DNA of 56,360 bases from Scatosoma sp045124465 (lineage in GTDB: Bacteria > Bacillota > Clostridia > Christensenellales > Borkfalkiaceae), in the NCBI GenBank assembly GCA_045124465.1, contig JBGVLV010000038.1, positions 1-56,360 on the forward strand, given 5' to 3'. A model generated the notes under the pieces. It ran no database searches. It saw nothing but the letters and a program-made list of their open reading frames with translations, and was not told the origin of the DNA. The stretch's first letter is position 1. Each line of letters begins with the position of its first letter. Below, piece after piece: positions 47,398-56,135 of this stretch. Made by a program: the position numbers and the translations under genes.

Positions 47398-48561
47398 ATG
47401 GATATAAAACAACTGGACAAAGAATATATAGCCAACACGTACGCGCGGTTTCCCGTGCAGCTCGTGAACGGCAAAGGCTCGCTTGTATACGACGAAACGG
47501 GTAAAGAATATATCGATCTCGGCACGGGTATCGCCGTCAATTCTTTCGGCGTAGCCGACGGGGAATGGAAAAAGGCGGTCGTGGAGCAACTGGATAAGAT
47601 ACAGCACACCTCCAACCTCTACTTTAACGGTCCTTGCGCGTTGCTCGCGCAAAAGCTTTGCGATCGTACGGGAATGAAAAAGGTCTTTTTCTCCAACTCG
47701 GGCGCGGAGGCGAACGAATGTGCGATCAAGGCGGCGCGTAAATACGGCGAACTGAAAAAGGGCAAAGACCATTTCACCGTGATCACGTTGAAAAACAGTT
47801 TCCACGGCCGTACGATCACCACCCTTTCCGCGACGGGACAGGACGTGTTCCACGAACATTTCACGCCGATGACGGACGGGTTCGCGTACGCGGCGGCGAA
47901 CGATATCGAGGACGCGAAACGGCTCGTAAAGTCGCATAAATGCTGCGGCGTGATGGTCGAACTCGTACAAGGCGAAGGCGGCGTAATGCCGCTCGATAAA
48001 GAGTACGTGAAAAAGCTCAAAGCGCTTGCGGAGGAAGAAGACCTGCTGTTTATGGTGGACGAAGTGCAGACGGGCAACGGTCGTACGGGTACTCTGTACG
48101 CGTATATGCAGTACGGTATCGAACCCGACGTCGTAACGACGGCGAAGGGGCTTGGCGGCGGACTTCCCATCGGCGCGACGATGCTCGGCGAAAAGGTCAA
48201 AGACCTGTTCACGCCCGGACTGAACGGTTCGACGTTCGGCGGCAATCCCGTTTGCGCGGCGGGCGCGTTGAATATTTTGAGCCGTATCGACGAGAAATTG
48301 CTCGGCGAGGTACGCGAAAAGAGCGAGTACGTGTTCCGCAGTTTAAACGGCGCGAACGGCGTGAAAAGTGTTTCGGGCTTGGGACTTATGATCGGCATAG
48401 AGAGCGAAAAGGACGCGTCGGAAGTCATTGCGAACTGTATAAAACGCGGCGTGCTCGTCATCAAGGCGAAAAATAAAATTCGGTTGTTACCCGCGCTCAA
48501 CATACCCTGGGAACAACTCGAAAAAGCGATAGAAATTTTAAAGGAAGAATTGAAGAAATGA
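47398..48561 (+). CDS. argD: Acetylornithine aminotransferase
   Basis: The 387-residue PLP enzyme makes acetylornithine. FFSNSGAEANECAIKAAR, FHGRTITTLSATG, MVDEVQTGNGRTG and the PLP Lys in TTAKGLGGGLPIG are all present. AAGGAAGAA precedes ATG. It overlaps argF by 4 nt. Confidence 0.95.
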   Translation: MDIKQLDKEYIANTYARFPVQLVNGKGSLVYDETGKEYIDLGTGIAVNSFGVADGEWKKAVVEQLDKIQHTSNLYFNGPCALLAQKLCDRTGMKKVFFSNSGAEANECAIKAARKYGELKKGKDHFTVITLKNSFHGRTITTLSATGQDVFHEHFTPMTDGFAYAAANDIEDAKRLVKSHKCCGVMVELVQGEGGVMPLDKEYVKKLKALAEEEDLLFMVDEVQTGNGRTGTLYAYMQYGIEPDVVTTAKGLGGGLPIGATMLGEKVKDLFTPGLNGSTFGGNPVCAAGALNILSRIDEKLLGEVREKSEYVFRSLNGANGVKSVSGLGLMIGIESEKDASEVIANCIKRGVLVIKAKNKIRLLPALNIPWEQLEKAIEILKEELKK

Positions 48562-49460
48562 AACATTTATTGAAATTGATGGACTTATCCACGAAAGAGA
48601 TCAATGAGATCCTCAACCTCGCAGATCAGCTCAAATACGAGAAAAAGAACGGTATTCCCCATCATCTTTTGAAAGGGAAAACGCTCGGTCTTATCTTCTC
48701 CAAATCCTCCACGCGTACCCGCGTTTCCTTCGAAGTGGGTATGTACGACCTCGGCGGTTCGGCACTGTTTTTAAGCTCCCGCGATTTGCAGATCGGCCGC
48801 GGCGAACCCGTACAGGACACCGCCCGCGTACTTTCCCGCTATCTCGACGGGATCATGATCCGTACTTTCGCGCAAAAGGAAGTGGAGGATCTCGCTACCT
48901 ACGGTTCTATCCCCATTATCAACGGTCTGACCGATTATTGCCACCCTTGTCAGGTGCTTGCAGACCTTATGACCGTCCGCGAGCATAAAGGCGGGTTGGC
49001 GGGCAATAAGCTTTGCTATATCGGCGACGGCAACAATATGACGAACTCGCTCATCGTCGGCGGTATCAAGACGGGAATGGAAGTTTCGATCGCTTGTCCC
49101 GAAGGCTACCGTCCCGATCCCGAGATCATGGCTTGGGCGGCGAAGAACGGAAAATTCACCTGCACGGACAACGTTTTGGAGGCGGCGCAGGGTGCGGACG
49201 TTCTGTACACCGACGTCTGGGCGTCTATGGGTCAGGAGAGCGAGGCGGAAGAACGCAAGAAAGTGTTCAAGGGCTATCAGATAAATTCCGAAGTGATGAA
49301 AGTCGCGAACGACAAAGCGATGGTACTCCATTGCCTGCCCGCGCACCGCGAAGAGGAGATCACGGCGGAAGTGTTCGAGGCGCACGCGAACGAGATATTC
49401 GACGAGGCGGAGAACCGCCTGCACGCGCAAAAAGCGGTGCTCGTCAAGTGCCTGAGCTGA
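48558..49460 (+). CDS. argF: Ornithine carbamoyltransferase
   Basis: The 300-residue enzyme forms citrulline from ornithine and carbamoyl phosphate. Carbamoyl phosphate site: SSTRTRVSFE. DYCHPCQVLADL and the ornithine-site HCLPAHR are intact. It overlaps argD by ATGA and precedes a DUF1653 gene. Confidence 0.96.
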   Translation: MKHLLKLMDLSTKEINEILNLADQLKYEKKNGIPHHLLKGKTLGLIFSKSSTRTRVSFEVGMYDLGGSALFLSSRDLQIGRGEPVQDTARVLSRYLDGIMIRTFAQKEVEDLATYGSIPIINGLTDYCHPCQVLADLMTVREHKGGLAGNKLCYIGDGNNMTNSLIVGGIKTGMEVSIACPEGYRPDPEIMAWAAKNGKFTCTDNVLEAAQGADVLYTDVWASMGQESEAEERKKVFKGYQINSEVMKVANDKAMVLHCLPAHREEEITAEVFEAHANEIFDEAENRLHAQKAVLVKCLS

Positions 49461-49461
49461 T

Positions 49462-49677
49462 ATGGACGAGATCAAAATAGGGCGGTATAAGCATTTCAAG
49501 GGCAACGAATACGAAGTCTTGTTTTTGGCGAAACATTCGGAAACGTGCGAACCGCTCGTCGTCTATCGCGCGTTATACGGCGCGCGCGAGGTCTGGGTCA
49601 GACCCGCGTCTATGTGGAACGAACAAGTCGAAAAGGGCGGCAAGATTTTGCCGCGCTTTACGTATATCGGAGAGTAA
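49462..49677 (+). CDS. DUF1653 family protein
   Basis: The 71-residue product fits DUF1653: IGRYKHFKGNEYEVLFLAKHSET, then VVYRALYG and VWVRPASMWNE. The function is not known. It starts 1 nt after the argF stop, with GAGCTGA upstream, so it is the last gene of the arginine operon. Confidence 0.88.
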   Translation: MDEIKIGRYKHFKGNEYEVLFLAKHSETCEPLVVYRALYGAREVWVRPASMWNEQVEKGGKILPRFTYIGE

Positions 49678-49700
49678 AAAACGAAAGATCGGACTTAAAG

Positions 49701-49919
49701 CTAACTAAGCCGTTGCGAGATCAGCGCGGCGGCTTTCGGCAAAAGCTTTTTAATGCTTTTTTCGCCTTGCGCCGCAAAGACTTTCTCTTCGTTTTCGGAA
49801 AGATTGAGCGCGATCCCTATCGCGCCTACGCAATGGATCCCGCGAGTAATGGGTACGCCGTACCCCAAAGAAACGTTCCCGTCGGCATCGACCGTACGCG
49901 TACGAAGAATTGAAATTAT
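49701..49919 (-). pseudogene. C-terminal remnant of an unidentified reverse-strand gene
   Basis: The reverse strand is open for about 73 codons with protein-like sequence (GNVSLGYGVPITRGIHCVGA, then KSIKKLLPKAAALISQRLS) ending at TAG 49701-49703. No start exists, and an in-frame TAA lies just upstream, under the promoter of the next rightward gene. It looks like the end of a lost gene; the family is not recognised. Confidence 0.45.
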
Positions 49920-49938
49920 CGGGCGGGTATGTTATAAT
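49910..49938 (+). promoter_or_regulatory. SigA promoter of the small membrane protein gene
   Basis: TTGAAA (49910-49915), 17 bp, TATAAT (49933-49938). Confidence 0.85.
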
Positions 49939-49983
49939 TAAATAAATCTACGGCGATAAATCGCAAACGGGAGAGGAAAGGGA

Positions 49984-50319
49984 ATGAAAAGAAGGAACTG
50001 GGAAGAGGACGACGATCTCGTATATACCGAAGAACAAACGCGGAATCTCCAAAAATATATGAAAGCGTTGTCCGTCATACCTTACGGCGTGTTTGTCGGG
50101 GTCGTTATCTTGCTCGTGACTTTGTTTGGAAAATTCTCGGGTATGCCGATGGAAATACTGGCGATCCTTTTGCTTACCGCCTGCGCACTCGTTTTCGTTT
50201 GCGTTGCCGTATGGGGGATCTGTTATGTCCGCTTTAAAAACCTTATGCAAGCGTACGACAAGAAGTTGTCGATCGACCGCGAAATTTCGGAAATAGAGAA
50301 CGCGAAAAAGAAAAAATAA
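49984..50319 (+). CDS. Uncharacterised two-helix membrane protein
   Basis: The 111-residue product has a charged N-terminus, two hydrophobic segments (about 35-55 and 60-83) and a basic coiled tail ending in KKKK. GAGAGGAAAGG precedes ATG. It has its own promoter and terminator. No family is recognised. Confidence 0.75.
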   Translation: MKRRNWEEDDDLVYTEEQTRNLQKYMKALSVIPYGVFVGVVILLVTLFGKFSGMPMEILAILLLTACALVFVCVAVWGICYVRFKNLMQAYDKKLSIDREISEIENAKKKK

Positions 50320-50330
50320 CGTAAAAAAAC

Positions 50331-50356
50331 GGCGCTCCGTTACGCAACGGAGCGCC
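50331..50356. terminator. Bidirectional terminator
   Basis: GGCGCTCCGTT (50331-50341) pairs with AACGGAGCGCC (50346-50356), between convergent genes, with A-rich and T-rich sides. Confidence 0.88.
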
Positions 50357-50377
50357 GCAATTTATTTGCTTTTTTCG

Positions 50378-51667
50378 TTATGCTTGCCGTTCGACGGGGG
50401 TATCCGAAAGCTGAGGCTCGTTCTTATACGAGGCTTTCAAAAGGATAGGCGCGAGAATGGACGTGAGCAAGATGATGACGAATACGAAGGGGTATACCGT
50501 CGGATCGACAAGCCCCGCGTCGATACCCTTCTGCGTACAGATAAGCACGACTTCCGCGCGGACCATCATACCGCAACCGACGCGGAACGCGTCTTTCTTT
50601 TCATACCTGCAAAGCAACGCCGCCGCCGAGCAACCGCCGAGCTTGCCGACGATCGCCGCGAGAACGTAGAACAGACCGAAGAGCAGGAAAGATACGCTGA
50701 ATCCCGAAAAATCGAGGTTGATACCGATATTCGCGAAGAATATGGGCGAGAAAAACATATACCCGAGCGTATCCGTTTTGACTTCCACGTACGGCGTTTC
50801 CTGCAACGTACCGCCGAGCACAAGCCCCGCTACGTACGCGCCCGTGATATCCGCTACGCCGAATATCTTTTCGGCTACGTACGCGTACACGAAACAAGCG
50901 CAGATGGCGAGTATGGGTACGCGGCGGTTATGGGGATATTTCCGTTCCATTGCGTTGAACGCCTTTCTCAAAAGCACGCCGAGCGCGATCGCGATGACGA
51001 AGAAGATCACGATCTTCAAGCATACCAGCCACCAAGCCGCGTTCTCCCACCAGTCGGGCAGGAAGGACGAGCCGCTCGTTTCCGCGCCCGTCGACGCCGT
51101 AAATCCCGTCAGCACGGACAAGATGATGATACCGATAATATCGTCGATGACCGCCGCCGCTACGATCGAAGTACCGACTTTGGTGTTGAGCTTTCCGAGT
51201 TCTTTCAAGGTCGCGACGGTGACGGAAACGGAAGTCGCCGTGAGGATCGCGCCGTAGAAAAGATAGGTAAGTAACTTATTGTCGGGCGAAAGCAAGCTCG
51301 CCTCGGGCAAGAACGCCCACGCGACGAGCGCGCCGAGTACCATCGGCACGACCACGCCGAACGACGTGATGACGATGGAGGGTTTTCCCGCGGCTTTGAG
51401 CTGTTTGAGGTCGGTGCCAAGCCCCGTCGCGAACATAATGAGCACGACGCCGATCTTGGCGAATACGCTCAGCCATTCTTTGATGTCGGCGGAGAAGAAT
51501 ATACTGTGGAATCCGTCGGCGGGAACGTACTGTAAAAAACCGACCAGAACGCCCGCGACGAGCATACCGATTACGGCGGGCAGACCGATCTTTTGCGCGC
51601 CGAGACCCAAGAATTTGGTCAGGCAGAGGATCAGCGCCAAAGGTAATAAAATTTCAAAAGGTTGCAT
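50378..51667 (-). CDS. Monovalent cation:proton antiporter, CPA2 family
   Basis: The 429-residue protein has about twelve hydrophobic segments typical of the Na+/H+ exchanger domain: IGMLVAGVLVGFL, MFATGLGTDLKQLK, TATSVSVTVATLKELG and AAAVIDDIIGIIILSVL, with the ion-site Asp pair in VIDDI. There is no C-terminal TrkA domain. It probably serves Na+ or K+ and pH balance. GGGAGG precedes ATG on the reverse strand. Confidence 0.9.
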   Translation of the reverse strand: MQPFEILLPLALILCLTKFLGLGAQKIGLPAVIGMLVAGVLVGFLQYVPADGFHSIFFSADIKEWLSVFAKIGVVLIMFATGLGTDLKQLKAAGKPSIVITSFGVVVPMVLGALVAWAFLPEASLLSPDNKLLTYLFYGAILTATSVSVTVATLKELGKLNTKVGTSIVAAAVIDDIIGIIILSVLTGFTASTGAETSGSSFLPDWWENAAWWLVCLKIVIFFVIAIALGVLLRKAFNAMERKYPHNRRVPILAICACFVYAYVAEKIFGVADITGAYVAGLVLGGTLQETPYVEVKTDTLGYMFFSPIFFANIGINLDFSGFSVSFLLFGLFYVLAAIVGKLGGCSAAALLCRYEKKDAFRVGCGMMVRAEVVLICTQKGIDAGLVDPTVYPFVFVIILLTSILAPILLKASYKNEPQLSDTPVERQA

Positions 51668-51839
51668 AAATGCCTCCCAAAAAACGTTCTTTCGTTAAAT
51701 GCACAAACATTATACTACGAATTCTTTCGGAAAGCAAATCAATAAAGGGCGAAAGCGGAAAAAATCCGTGAAAAAATATATAAAAAATTGTCCTCCCTTC
51801 CATAAAAAATTTTCATCGACCCGAAAACGCAAGGAAAAA

Positions 51840-51888
51840 GCTTATGGGCGCATATCGGGGGGATTTATCGAAGAAAGTGGGCATAAGC
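51840..51888. promoter_or_regulatory. 7-bp inverted repeat ahead of the nfn promoter
   Basis: GCTTATG (51840-51846) and CATAAGC (51882-51888) lie 35 bp apart, ending 2 bp before the -35 box; a possible operator. Confidence 0.35.
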
Positions 51889-51890
51889 GT

Positions 51891-51919
51891 TTGACAATTT
51901 GCGATTTGCGCGGTATAAT
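51891..51919 (+). promoter_or_regulatory. SigA promoter of nfnAB
   Basis: Consensus TTGACA (51891-51896), 17 bp, TATAAT (51914-51919). Confidence 0.9.
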
Positions 51920-51955
51920 AGTTCGTGAAAGTATTTATTAAGGAGAAATTATACG

Positions 51956-52798
51956 ATGTATCAGATTGTCGGCAAAAAATCGCTCAATCCCACCGTCACG
52001 CAAATGGATATTCTCGCTCCGTTCGTGGCGAAAAAGGCGCTCCCCGGACAGTTCATCATTCTCCGCGTCGACGACGACGGAGAACGTATCCCCCTCACCA
52101 TCGCGGGCTATGACCGCGAAAAGGGCACGGTGACCATCATTTTCCAGATCGTGGGCGGCTCTACCGAATTGCTCAACCATAAGAACGTCGGCGACTTTAT
52201 TCCCGACTTCGTCGGACCTTTGGGCAGACCTACCCACACCGAGGGACTTAAAAAGGTGTGCGTGGTCGGCGGCGGCGTGGGTTGCGCCATCGCGTTGCCC
52301 GTTGCGAAAGCTCTGCACGAACAGGGCGCGCAAGTCACCTCGATCATCGGGTTCAGAAGTAAAGACCTCGTGATCTTGGAGGACGAATTCAAGGCGGTTT
52401 CCGACGAGTTTTATATGATGACGGACGACGGGAGCTACGGTCGGCAGGGGAACGTTTGCGTTCCGCTCAAAGAAATGCTCTCGGGCGGCGAAACGTTCGA
52501 CGAAGTGATCACGATCGGACCGCTGATCATGATGAAATTCGTCTGCGCGACCACGAAAGAATACGGCGTAAAGACGATCGCGAGCATGAACCCTATTATG
52601 ATCGACGGAACGGGTATGTGCGGCGGTTGCCGTCTGACGGTCGGCGGGAAGATGAAGTTCGCGTGCGTGGACGGTCCCGAATTCGACGGTCACGAAATAG
52701 ACTTCGACGAGGCGATGAGCCGTTCGCGGTATTACGCGGATTTCGAGAAACACGAAAGAGAGACGGCGTGCAATCTCTTTAAACAGGAGGTAAAGTAA
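51956..52798 (+). CDS. nfnA: NfnA-type FAD/NAD-binding subunit of ferredoxin:NADP oxidoreductase
   Basis: The 280-residue protein has a ferredoxin-reductase-like FAD domain (residues 1-100, ERIPLTIAGYD), an NAD domain (VCVVGGGVGCAIALPVAKAL) and a C-terminal [2Fe-2S] site (GTGMCGGCRLTV and FACVDGPEFDGHEIDF). It pairs with the gltA-like subunit next door. In anaerobes the NfnAB pair couples NADH, ferredoxin and NADPH by electron bifurcation. AAGGAGAAAT precedes ATG. Confidence 0.88.
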   Translation: MYQIVGKKSLNPTVTQMDILAPFVAKKALPGQFIILRVDDDGERIPLTIAGYDREKGTVTIIFQIVGGSTELLNHKNVGDFIPDFVGPLGRPTHTEGLKKVCVVGGGVGCAIALPVAKALHEQGAQVTSIIGFRSKDLVILEDEFKAVSDEFYMMTDDGSYGRQGNVCVPLKEMLSGGETFDEVITIGPLIMMKFVCATTKEYGVKTIASMNPIMIDGTGMCGGCRLTVGGKMKFACVDGPEFDGHEIDFDEAMSRSRYYADFEKHERETACNLFKQEVK

Positions 52799-52799
52799 A

Positions 52800-54221
52800 A
52801 TGGCGAAGTTCAATATGGCTCCTTTGAAAAATCCTATGCCCACGCAAGATCCGCAGGTGCGGAACGGTAACTTCGAAGAAGTTGCGCTCGGTTACACCGC
52901 GGAAATGGCGATCGACGAGGCGAAACGCTGTATCGGTTGTAAAAACCGCCCTTGCGTAGCCGCTTGTCCCGTCAATATCGCGATCCCCGATTTCATCGCG
53001 AAAGTCGCGGAAGGGGATTTCGAGGGCGCGTACGAGATCATCGCGAAAGATTCCTCCCTGCCCGCCGTTTGCGGACGCGTATGCCCGCAGGAAACGCAAT
53101 GCGAGGGCAAATGCACGCGCGGTATCAAAGCGGGTTGCGAGGCGGTCGGTATCGGCCGTTTGGAACGGTTCGTCGCCGACTGGCATAACGAGCATTGCAC
53201 GGCTACGCCCGTGAAAGCGGAACCGAACGGTCATAAAGTCGCCGTGGTCGGGAGCGGACCTGCGGGTCTGACCTGCGCGGGCGATCTTGCGAAACTGGGT
53301 TACGACGTGACGGTGTTCGAGGCGTTGCACGTTGCGGGCGGCGTGCTCGTGTACGGTATACCCGAGTTCCGTCTGCCCAAGGCGATCGTGCGTAAAGAGG
53401 TGGAGAATCTCAAAGCGTTGGGCGTGAAAGTGGAAACGAATATGGTCATCGGTCGGGTCATCACCATCGAGGAATTGAAGAGCGAGTACGGGTTCGAGGC
53501 GGTGTTTATCGGCTCGGGCGCGGGTCTGCCTAAGTTTATGAATATTCCCGGCGAGAGCTTGAAAGGCGTGTATTCGGCGAACGAGTTTTTGACCCGTTCC
53601 AACCTTATGAAAGCGTATCGCGCGGATAGCCATACCCCCATTCAGCACGGTAAATGCGTTGCGGTCGTGGGCGGCGGAAACGTGGCGATGGACGCGGCGA
53701 GAACGGCGAAACGTTTGGGCGCGGAAGTGCATATCATCTACCGTCGCGGCGAGGAGGAATTACCCGCTCGGCGCGAGGAGATCGAACACGCGAAAGAGGA
53801 AGGGATCATATTCGATCTTCTGACGAATCCCACGCGTATTCTGCCTACGGAAACGACCGATCCCCGCGACCCCGCGTACGGCTGGGTGAACGGTATCGAG
53901 TGTATCCGTATGGAGCTTGGCGAGCCTGACGCGAGCGGACGGCGTTCGCCCAAAGAGATCGCGGGCAGCGAGTTCGTACTTCCCGTGGATTGCGTGATCA
54001 TGTCGTTGGGCACTTCGCCTAATCCTCTGCTCAAAGCGACGACTCCGGGTCTGGAAACGTTGAGAAGAGGGGAGATCGCGGTAGACGAAGTAGGCAAGAC
54101 GTCTATCGAGGGCGTATATTGCGGCGGCGACGCGGCTACGGGCGCGGCTACGGTCATCAAAGCGATGGGCGCGGGTAAAGTCGCGGCGAAAGCGATCGAC
54201 GAATATATTCAAGGCAAATAA
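52800..54221 (+). CDS. nfnB: NfnB-type NADPH-dependent glutamate synthase-like subunit
   Basis: The 473-residue flavoprotein has N-terminal [4Fe-4S] motifs (RCIGCKNRPCVAACPVN and CGRVCPQETQCEGKC), an FAD site (VVGSGPAGLTCAGDL) and an NADPH site (VVGGGNVAMDAARTA). It is annotated in many genomes as gltA, but no large glutamate synthase subunit is nearby and NfnA is adjacent, which supports the bifurcating NfnAB role. GGAGGT precedes ATG, 1 nt after nfnA. Confidence 0.9.
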   Translation: MAKFNMAPLKNPMPTQDPQVRNGNFEEVALGYTAEMAIDEAKRCIGCKNRPCVAACPVNIAIPDFIAKVAEGDFEGAYEIIAKDSSLPAVCGRVCPQETQCEGKCTRGIKAGCEAVGIGRLERFVADWHNEHCTATPVKAEPNGHKVAVVGSGPAGLTCAGDLAKLGYDVTVFEALHVAGGVLVYGIPEFRLPKAIVRKEVENLKALGVKVETNMVIGRVITIEELKSEYGFEAVFIGSGAGLPKFMNIPGESLKGVYSANEFLTRSNLMKAYRADSHTPIQHGKCVAVVGGGNVAMDAARTAKRLGAEVHIIYRRGEEELPARREEIEHAKEEGIIFDLLTNPTRILPTETTDPRDPAYGWVNGIECIRMELGEPDASGRRSPKEIAGSEFVLPVDCVIMSLGTSPNPLLKATTPGLETLRRGEIAVDEVGKTSIEGVYCGGDAATGAATVIKAMGAGKVAAKAIDEYIQGK

Positions 54222-54243
54222 AACGGTAACACCGTATTTTGAC

Positions 54244-54274
54244 AAAACGGCGCGGAGAAGATCCGCGCCGTTTT
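54244..54274 (+). terminator. Terminator of nfnAB
   Basis: AAAACGGCGCGGA (54244-54256) pairs perfectly with TCCGCGCCGTTTT (54262-54274). Confidence 0.92.
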
Positions 54275-54358
54275 GCCGAACATTACATAGGAAAAAGGGA
54301 AGGAAAAAAGACCGCGATAAATTTTTTTGAAAAAAGTTGAAAAACGGCGAAAAAACGC

Positions 54359-54387
54359 TTGACTTAATACGTTTGGGCGGGTATAAT
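54359..54387 (+). promoter_or_regulatory. SigA promoter of the tRNA-Pro genes
   Basis: TTGACT (54359-54364), 17 bp, TATAAT (54382-54387), 34 nt before the first tRNA. Confidence 0.88.
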
Positions 54388-54421
54388 TATTATGCTATTC
54401 ACGAGGAATGGTAAGGAGTAT

Positions 54422-54498
54422 TGAGGCATAGCGCAGTTTGGTAGCGCGCTTGGTTAGGGACCAAGAGGTCGTGGGTTCAAGTCCCGTTGCCTCAACCA
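54422..54498 (+). tRNA. tRNA-Pro(AGG)
   Basis: Acceptor TGAGGCA/TGCCTCA, D-stem GCGC/GCGC, anticodon stem CTTGG/CCAAG with loop TTAGGGA (anticodon AGG), T-loop TTCAAGT, and encoded ACCA end. A34 is unusual for a bacterial proline tRNA. Confidence 0.92.
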
Positions 54499-54500
54499 TA

Positions 54501-54535
54501 GAAAGCTCACATACGAAAAATATGTGAGCTTTCTA
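54501..54535 (+). terminator. Terminator between the tRNA genes
   Basis: GAAAGCTCACATA (54501-54513) pairs with TATGTGAGCTTTC (54521-54533). Confidence 0.8.
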
Positions 54536-54549
54536 TTTAAAAAACAAAT

Positions 54550-54625
54550 CGAGGCGTAGCGCAGCTGGTAGCGCGCAGCGTTCGGGACGCTGAGGTCGTG
54601 GGTTCGAACCCCGTCGCCTCGACCA
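54550..54625 (+). tRNA. tRNA-Pro(CGG)
   Basis: Acceptor CGAGGCG/CGCCTCG, anticodon stem CAGCG/CGCTG with loop TTCGGGA (anticodon CGG), T-loop TTCGAAC, and encoded CCA. It shares D-arm and variable loop with the AGG tRNA 52 nt upstream, pointing to a tandem duplication. Confidence 0.95.
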
Positions 54626-54657
54626 TAACAAGGCTATAAAAAAGATATAGCCACAAG

Positions 54658-54686
54658 AAACCCTTGATTTTTCAAGGGTTTTTTGA
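54658..54686 (+). terminator. Terminator after tRNA-Pro(CGG)
   Basis: AAACCCTTGA (54658-54667) pairs with TCAAGGGTTT (54672-54681), then TTTGATTTTT. A second small hairpin, GGCTATA/TATAGCC, precedes it. Confidence 0.85.
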
Positions 54687-54750
54687 TTTTTATAGCCCGA
54701 ATATTTAATGTCAAAAATCAAGGATATAAAATAGGTATTTCCCTACTTTC

Positions 54751-54767
54751 GGGGGATTTGAACCCTC
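54751..54767 (-). other. tRNA T-arm-like fragment, possible att remnant
   Basis: On the reverse strand GAGGGTTCAAATCCCCC has the stem, TTCAAAT loop and stem of a tRNA T-arm, with no tRNA body around it. tRNA 3' pieces are commonly left at integration sites, and mobile-type genes begin just to the right. Confidence 0.35.
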
Positions 54768-54792
54768 GTACACGCAATTTAATAAAAATGGT

Positions 54793-54823
54793 AGCACGCA
54801 GAAAATCCCCTGCGTGCTTTTTT
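54793..54823 (+). terminator. Terminator-like hairpin at the mobile-element border
   Basis: AGCACGCAG (54793-54801) pairs with CTGCGTGCT (54810-54818), followed by TTTTT. Confidence 0.75.
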
Positions 54824-54916
54824 ACACCCGAAATTAAGCCAATCGTTTAAGAGATGATTCTCAAAAACGGTTGGTTTTTTTTATTTCCTAAAAACCAACT
54901 GAAAAGGAGAAACAAA

Positions 54917-55300
54917 ATGAAATTCAAGAACAAAAACCATCAGGCAATCTTCAGCTGCGAGTCGCAGAAGCTCAATCGAAACGACAATGTAAAAATGTCG
55001 GTGCTTTACCTTCTCACGGCAGATGTCCGTTTGTGGAATGCAGCCAAGCCTCACATCAGGAAGGGCTACATTGACCTTGACAACATCAGCGTGAAGAAAG
55101 GCAACCTCAAGTCCTATACCTTGTTGTGTGTAGCAAAGGATCTCTGCGACGGAACGCACTATCTCTCACTCCACGATCTCGCTGACACCGAACTCATCTC
55201 TCCGCAGATGCTCGGAACGATCACCACGGCGATCACAATCCGCAGATACGGTCTCAACGGCAATAAAAATAATGAGGAAAAGGAGAACGCAGATGCTTAA
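54917..55300 (+). CDS. Mobile-element accessory protein (DUF6075-like)
   Basis: From ATG 54917 (AAGGAGAAAC upstream) the 127-residue product reads MKFKNKNHQAIF and NVKMSVLYLLTADVRLWNAA, the pattern of a small family common on Clostridia integrative elements (DUF6075, from memory). The function is unknown. Codon use differs from the arginine and repair genes (more ATC, GAT and GCA), suggesting recent transfer. It overlaps the next gene by 8 nt. Confidence 0.7.
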   Translation: MKFKNKNHQAIFSCESQKLNRNDNVKMSVLYLLTADVRLWNAAKPHIRKGYIDLDNISVKKGNLKSYTLLCVAKDLCDGTHYLSLHDLADTELISPQMLGTITTAITIRRYGLNGNKNNEEKENADA

Positions 55301-56045
55301 ATTATCCATCAAGAACCCGACCACACAGGAAACCGAAACCTACAATGTGGTAACAGAATTCAATCAGTTTTTCGACAGAGCCAAGGAGTACGGACTCATC
55401 AATTCCATCTTTTCTCTGAAGGTCAAGGAAATGAAAGCCGAGGATGCTCCCATCCGCCTTCACGCAGATAGTGATGTAGGCAACGGTCTGCTCCGAATAC
55501 TTCCCGATTCGGATAGTCTTTACGACGTGCGAGTTACCGACGAATCGGTATCGGGTGTTCGTGAGGAACTGCGCGATGACCTCGAAGCAAACCTTGTGAA
55601 TGAGCAGTATGATACCACAGAGGAACTGTACGCAGACATCAAGGAGATGATGAAATCGCTTGCAGGCACGAAGATGTCCTTCTTCTGCCCGTTGACCGGT
55701 AACCTCTCCGACCACGACGGCGACTACTATGAAACCGATGCCTATATGATCAACAACAATGCAGATGCCATCGAGGAAGCCATTGCCAAGGAGCAAGCGA
55801 CCGAAATCAATATGGCTGAGTATGTCGGAGATCACGCAGGCATCAAGGATAAGCTCGTGTTCGCAGAATGGGGTGTTGAGGAACACCGTGGCACTCTTTA
55901 TGGCAAGATCGATTGCTACCTCACTGAATCCCTCACGCCCGATGAAACGGAACGCCTCCGTGATGCAATCAGCGGTCAGAACAGCGACGGTCTTGGCGAG
56001 GGCTTTGAACAGAGAGAAATACCCATCGACGAGGGTGACCTCTAA
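55293..56045 (+). CDS. Mobile-element accessory protein of unknown function
   Basis: From ATG 55293 (AAGGAG upstream, inside the previous gene) the 250-residue acidic protein starts MLKLSIKNPTTQETETYNVV and ends EQREIPIDEGDL. It is rich in Asp and Glu and has no membrane segment. Similar proteins accompany DUF6075-like genes on integrative elements; an antirestriction-like role is possible for acidic proteins but is not shown by any motif here. Confidence 0.65.
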   Translation: MLKLSIKNPTTQETETYNVVTEFNQFFDRAKEYGLINSIFSLKVKEMKAEDAPIRLHADSDVGNGLLRILPDSDSLYDVRVTDESVSGVREELRDDLEANLVNEQYDTTEELYADIKEMMKSLAGTKMSFFCPLTGNLSDHDGDYYETDAYMINNNADAIEEAIAKEQATEINMAEYVGDHAGIKDKLVFAEWGVEEHRGTLYGKIDCYLTESLTPDETERLRDAISGQNSDGLGEGFEQREIPIDEGDL

Positions 56046-56060
56046 ATCTGTCTTAAATTG

Positions 56061-56089
56061 TTGACTATCGGCTAATAATATGTTATAAT
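56061..56089 (+). promoter_or_regulatory. SigA promoter of the ATPase gene
   Basis: TTGACT (56061-56066), 17 bp, TATAAT (56084-56089). Confidence 0.85.
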
Positions 56090-56135
56090 TATACCATAGA
56101 AATCTGTAATATCGACTAAAAATGGAGTGGATGAT

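Noticed and set aside
54533..54721. Reverse-strand frame across tRNA-Pro(CGG) with RRRGSNPRPQRPERCALP
   Set aside because: This is the well-known false protein produced by reading a tRNA gene backwards.
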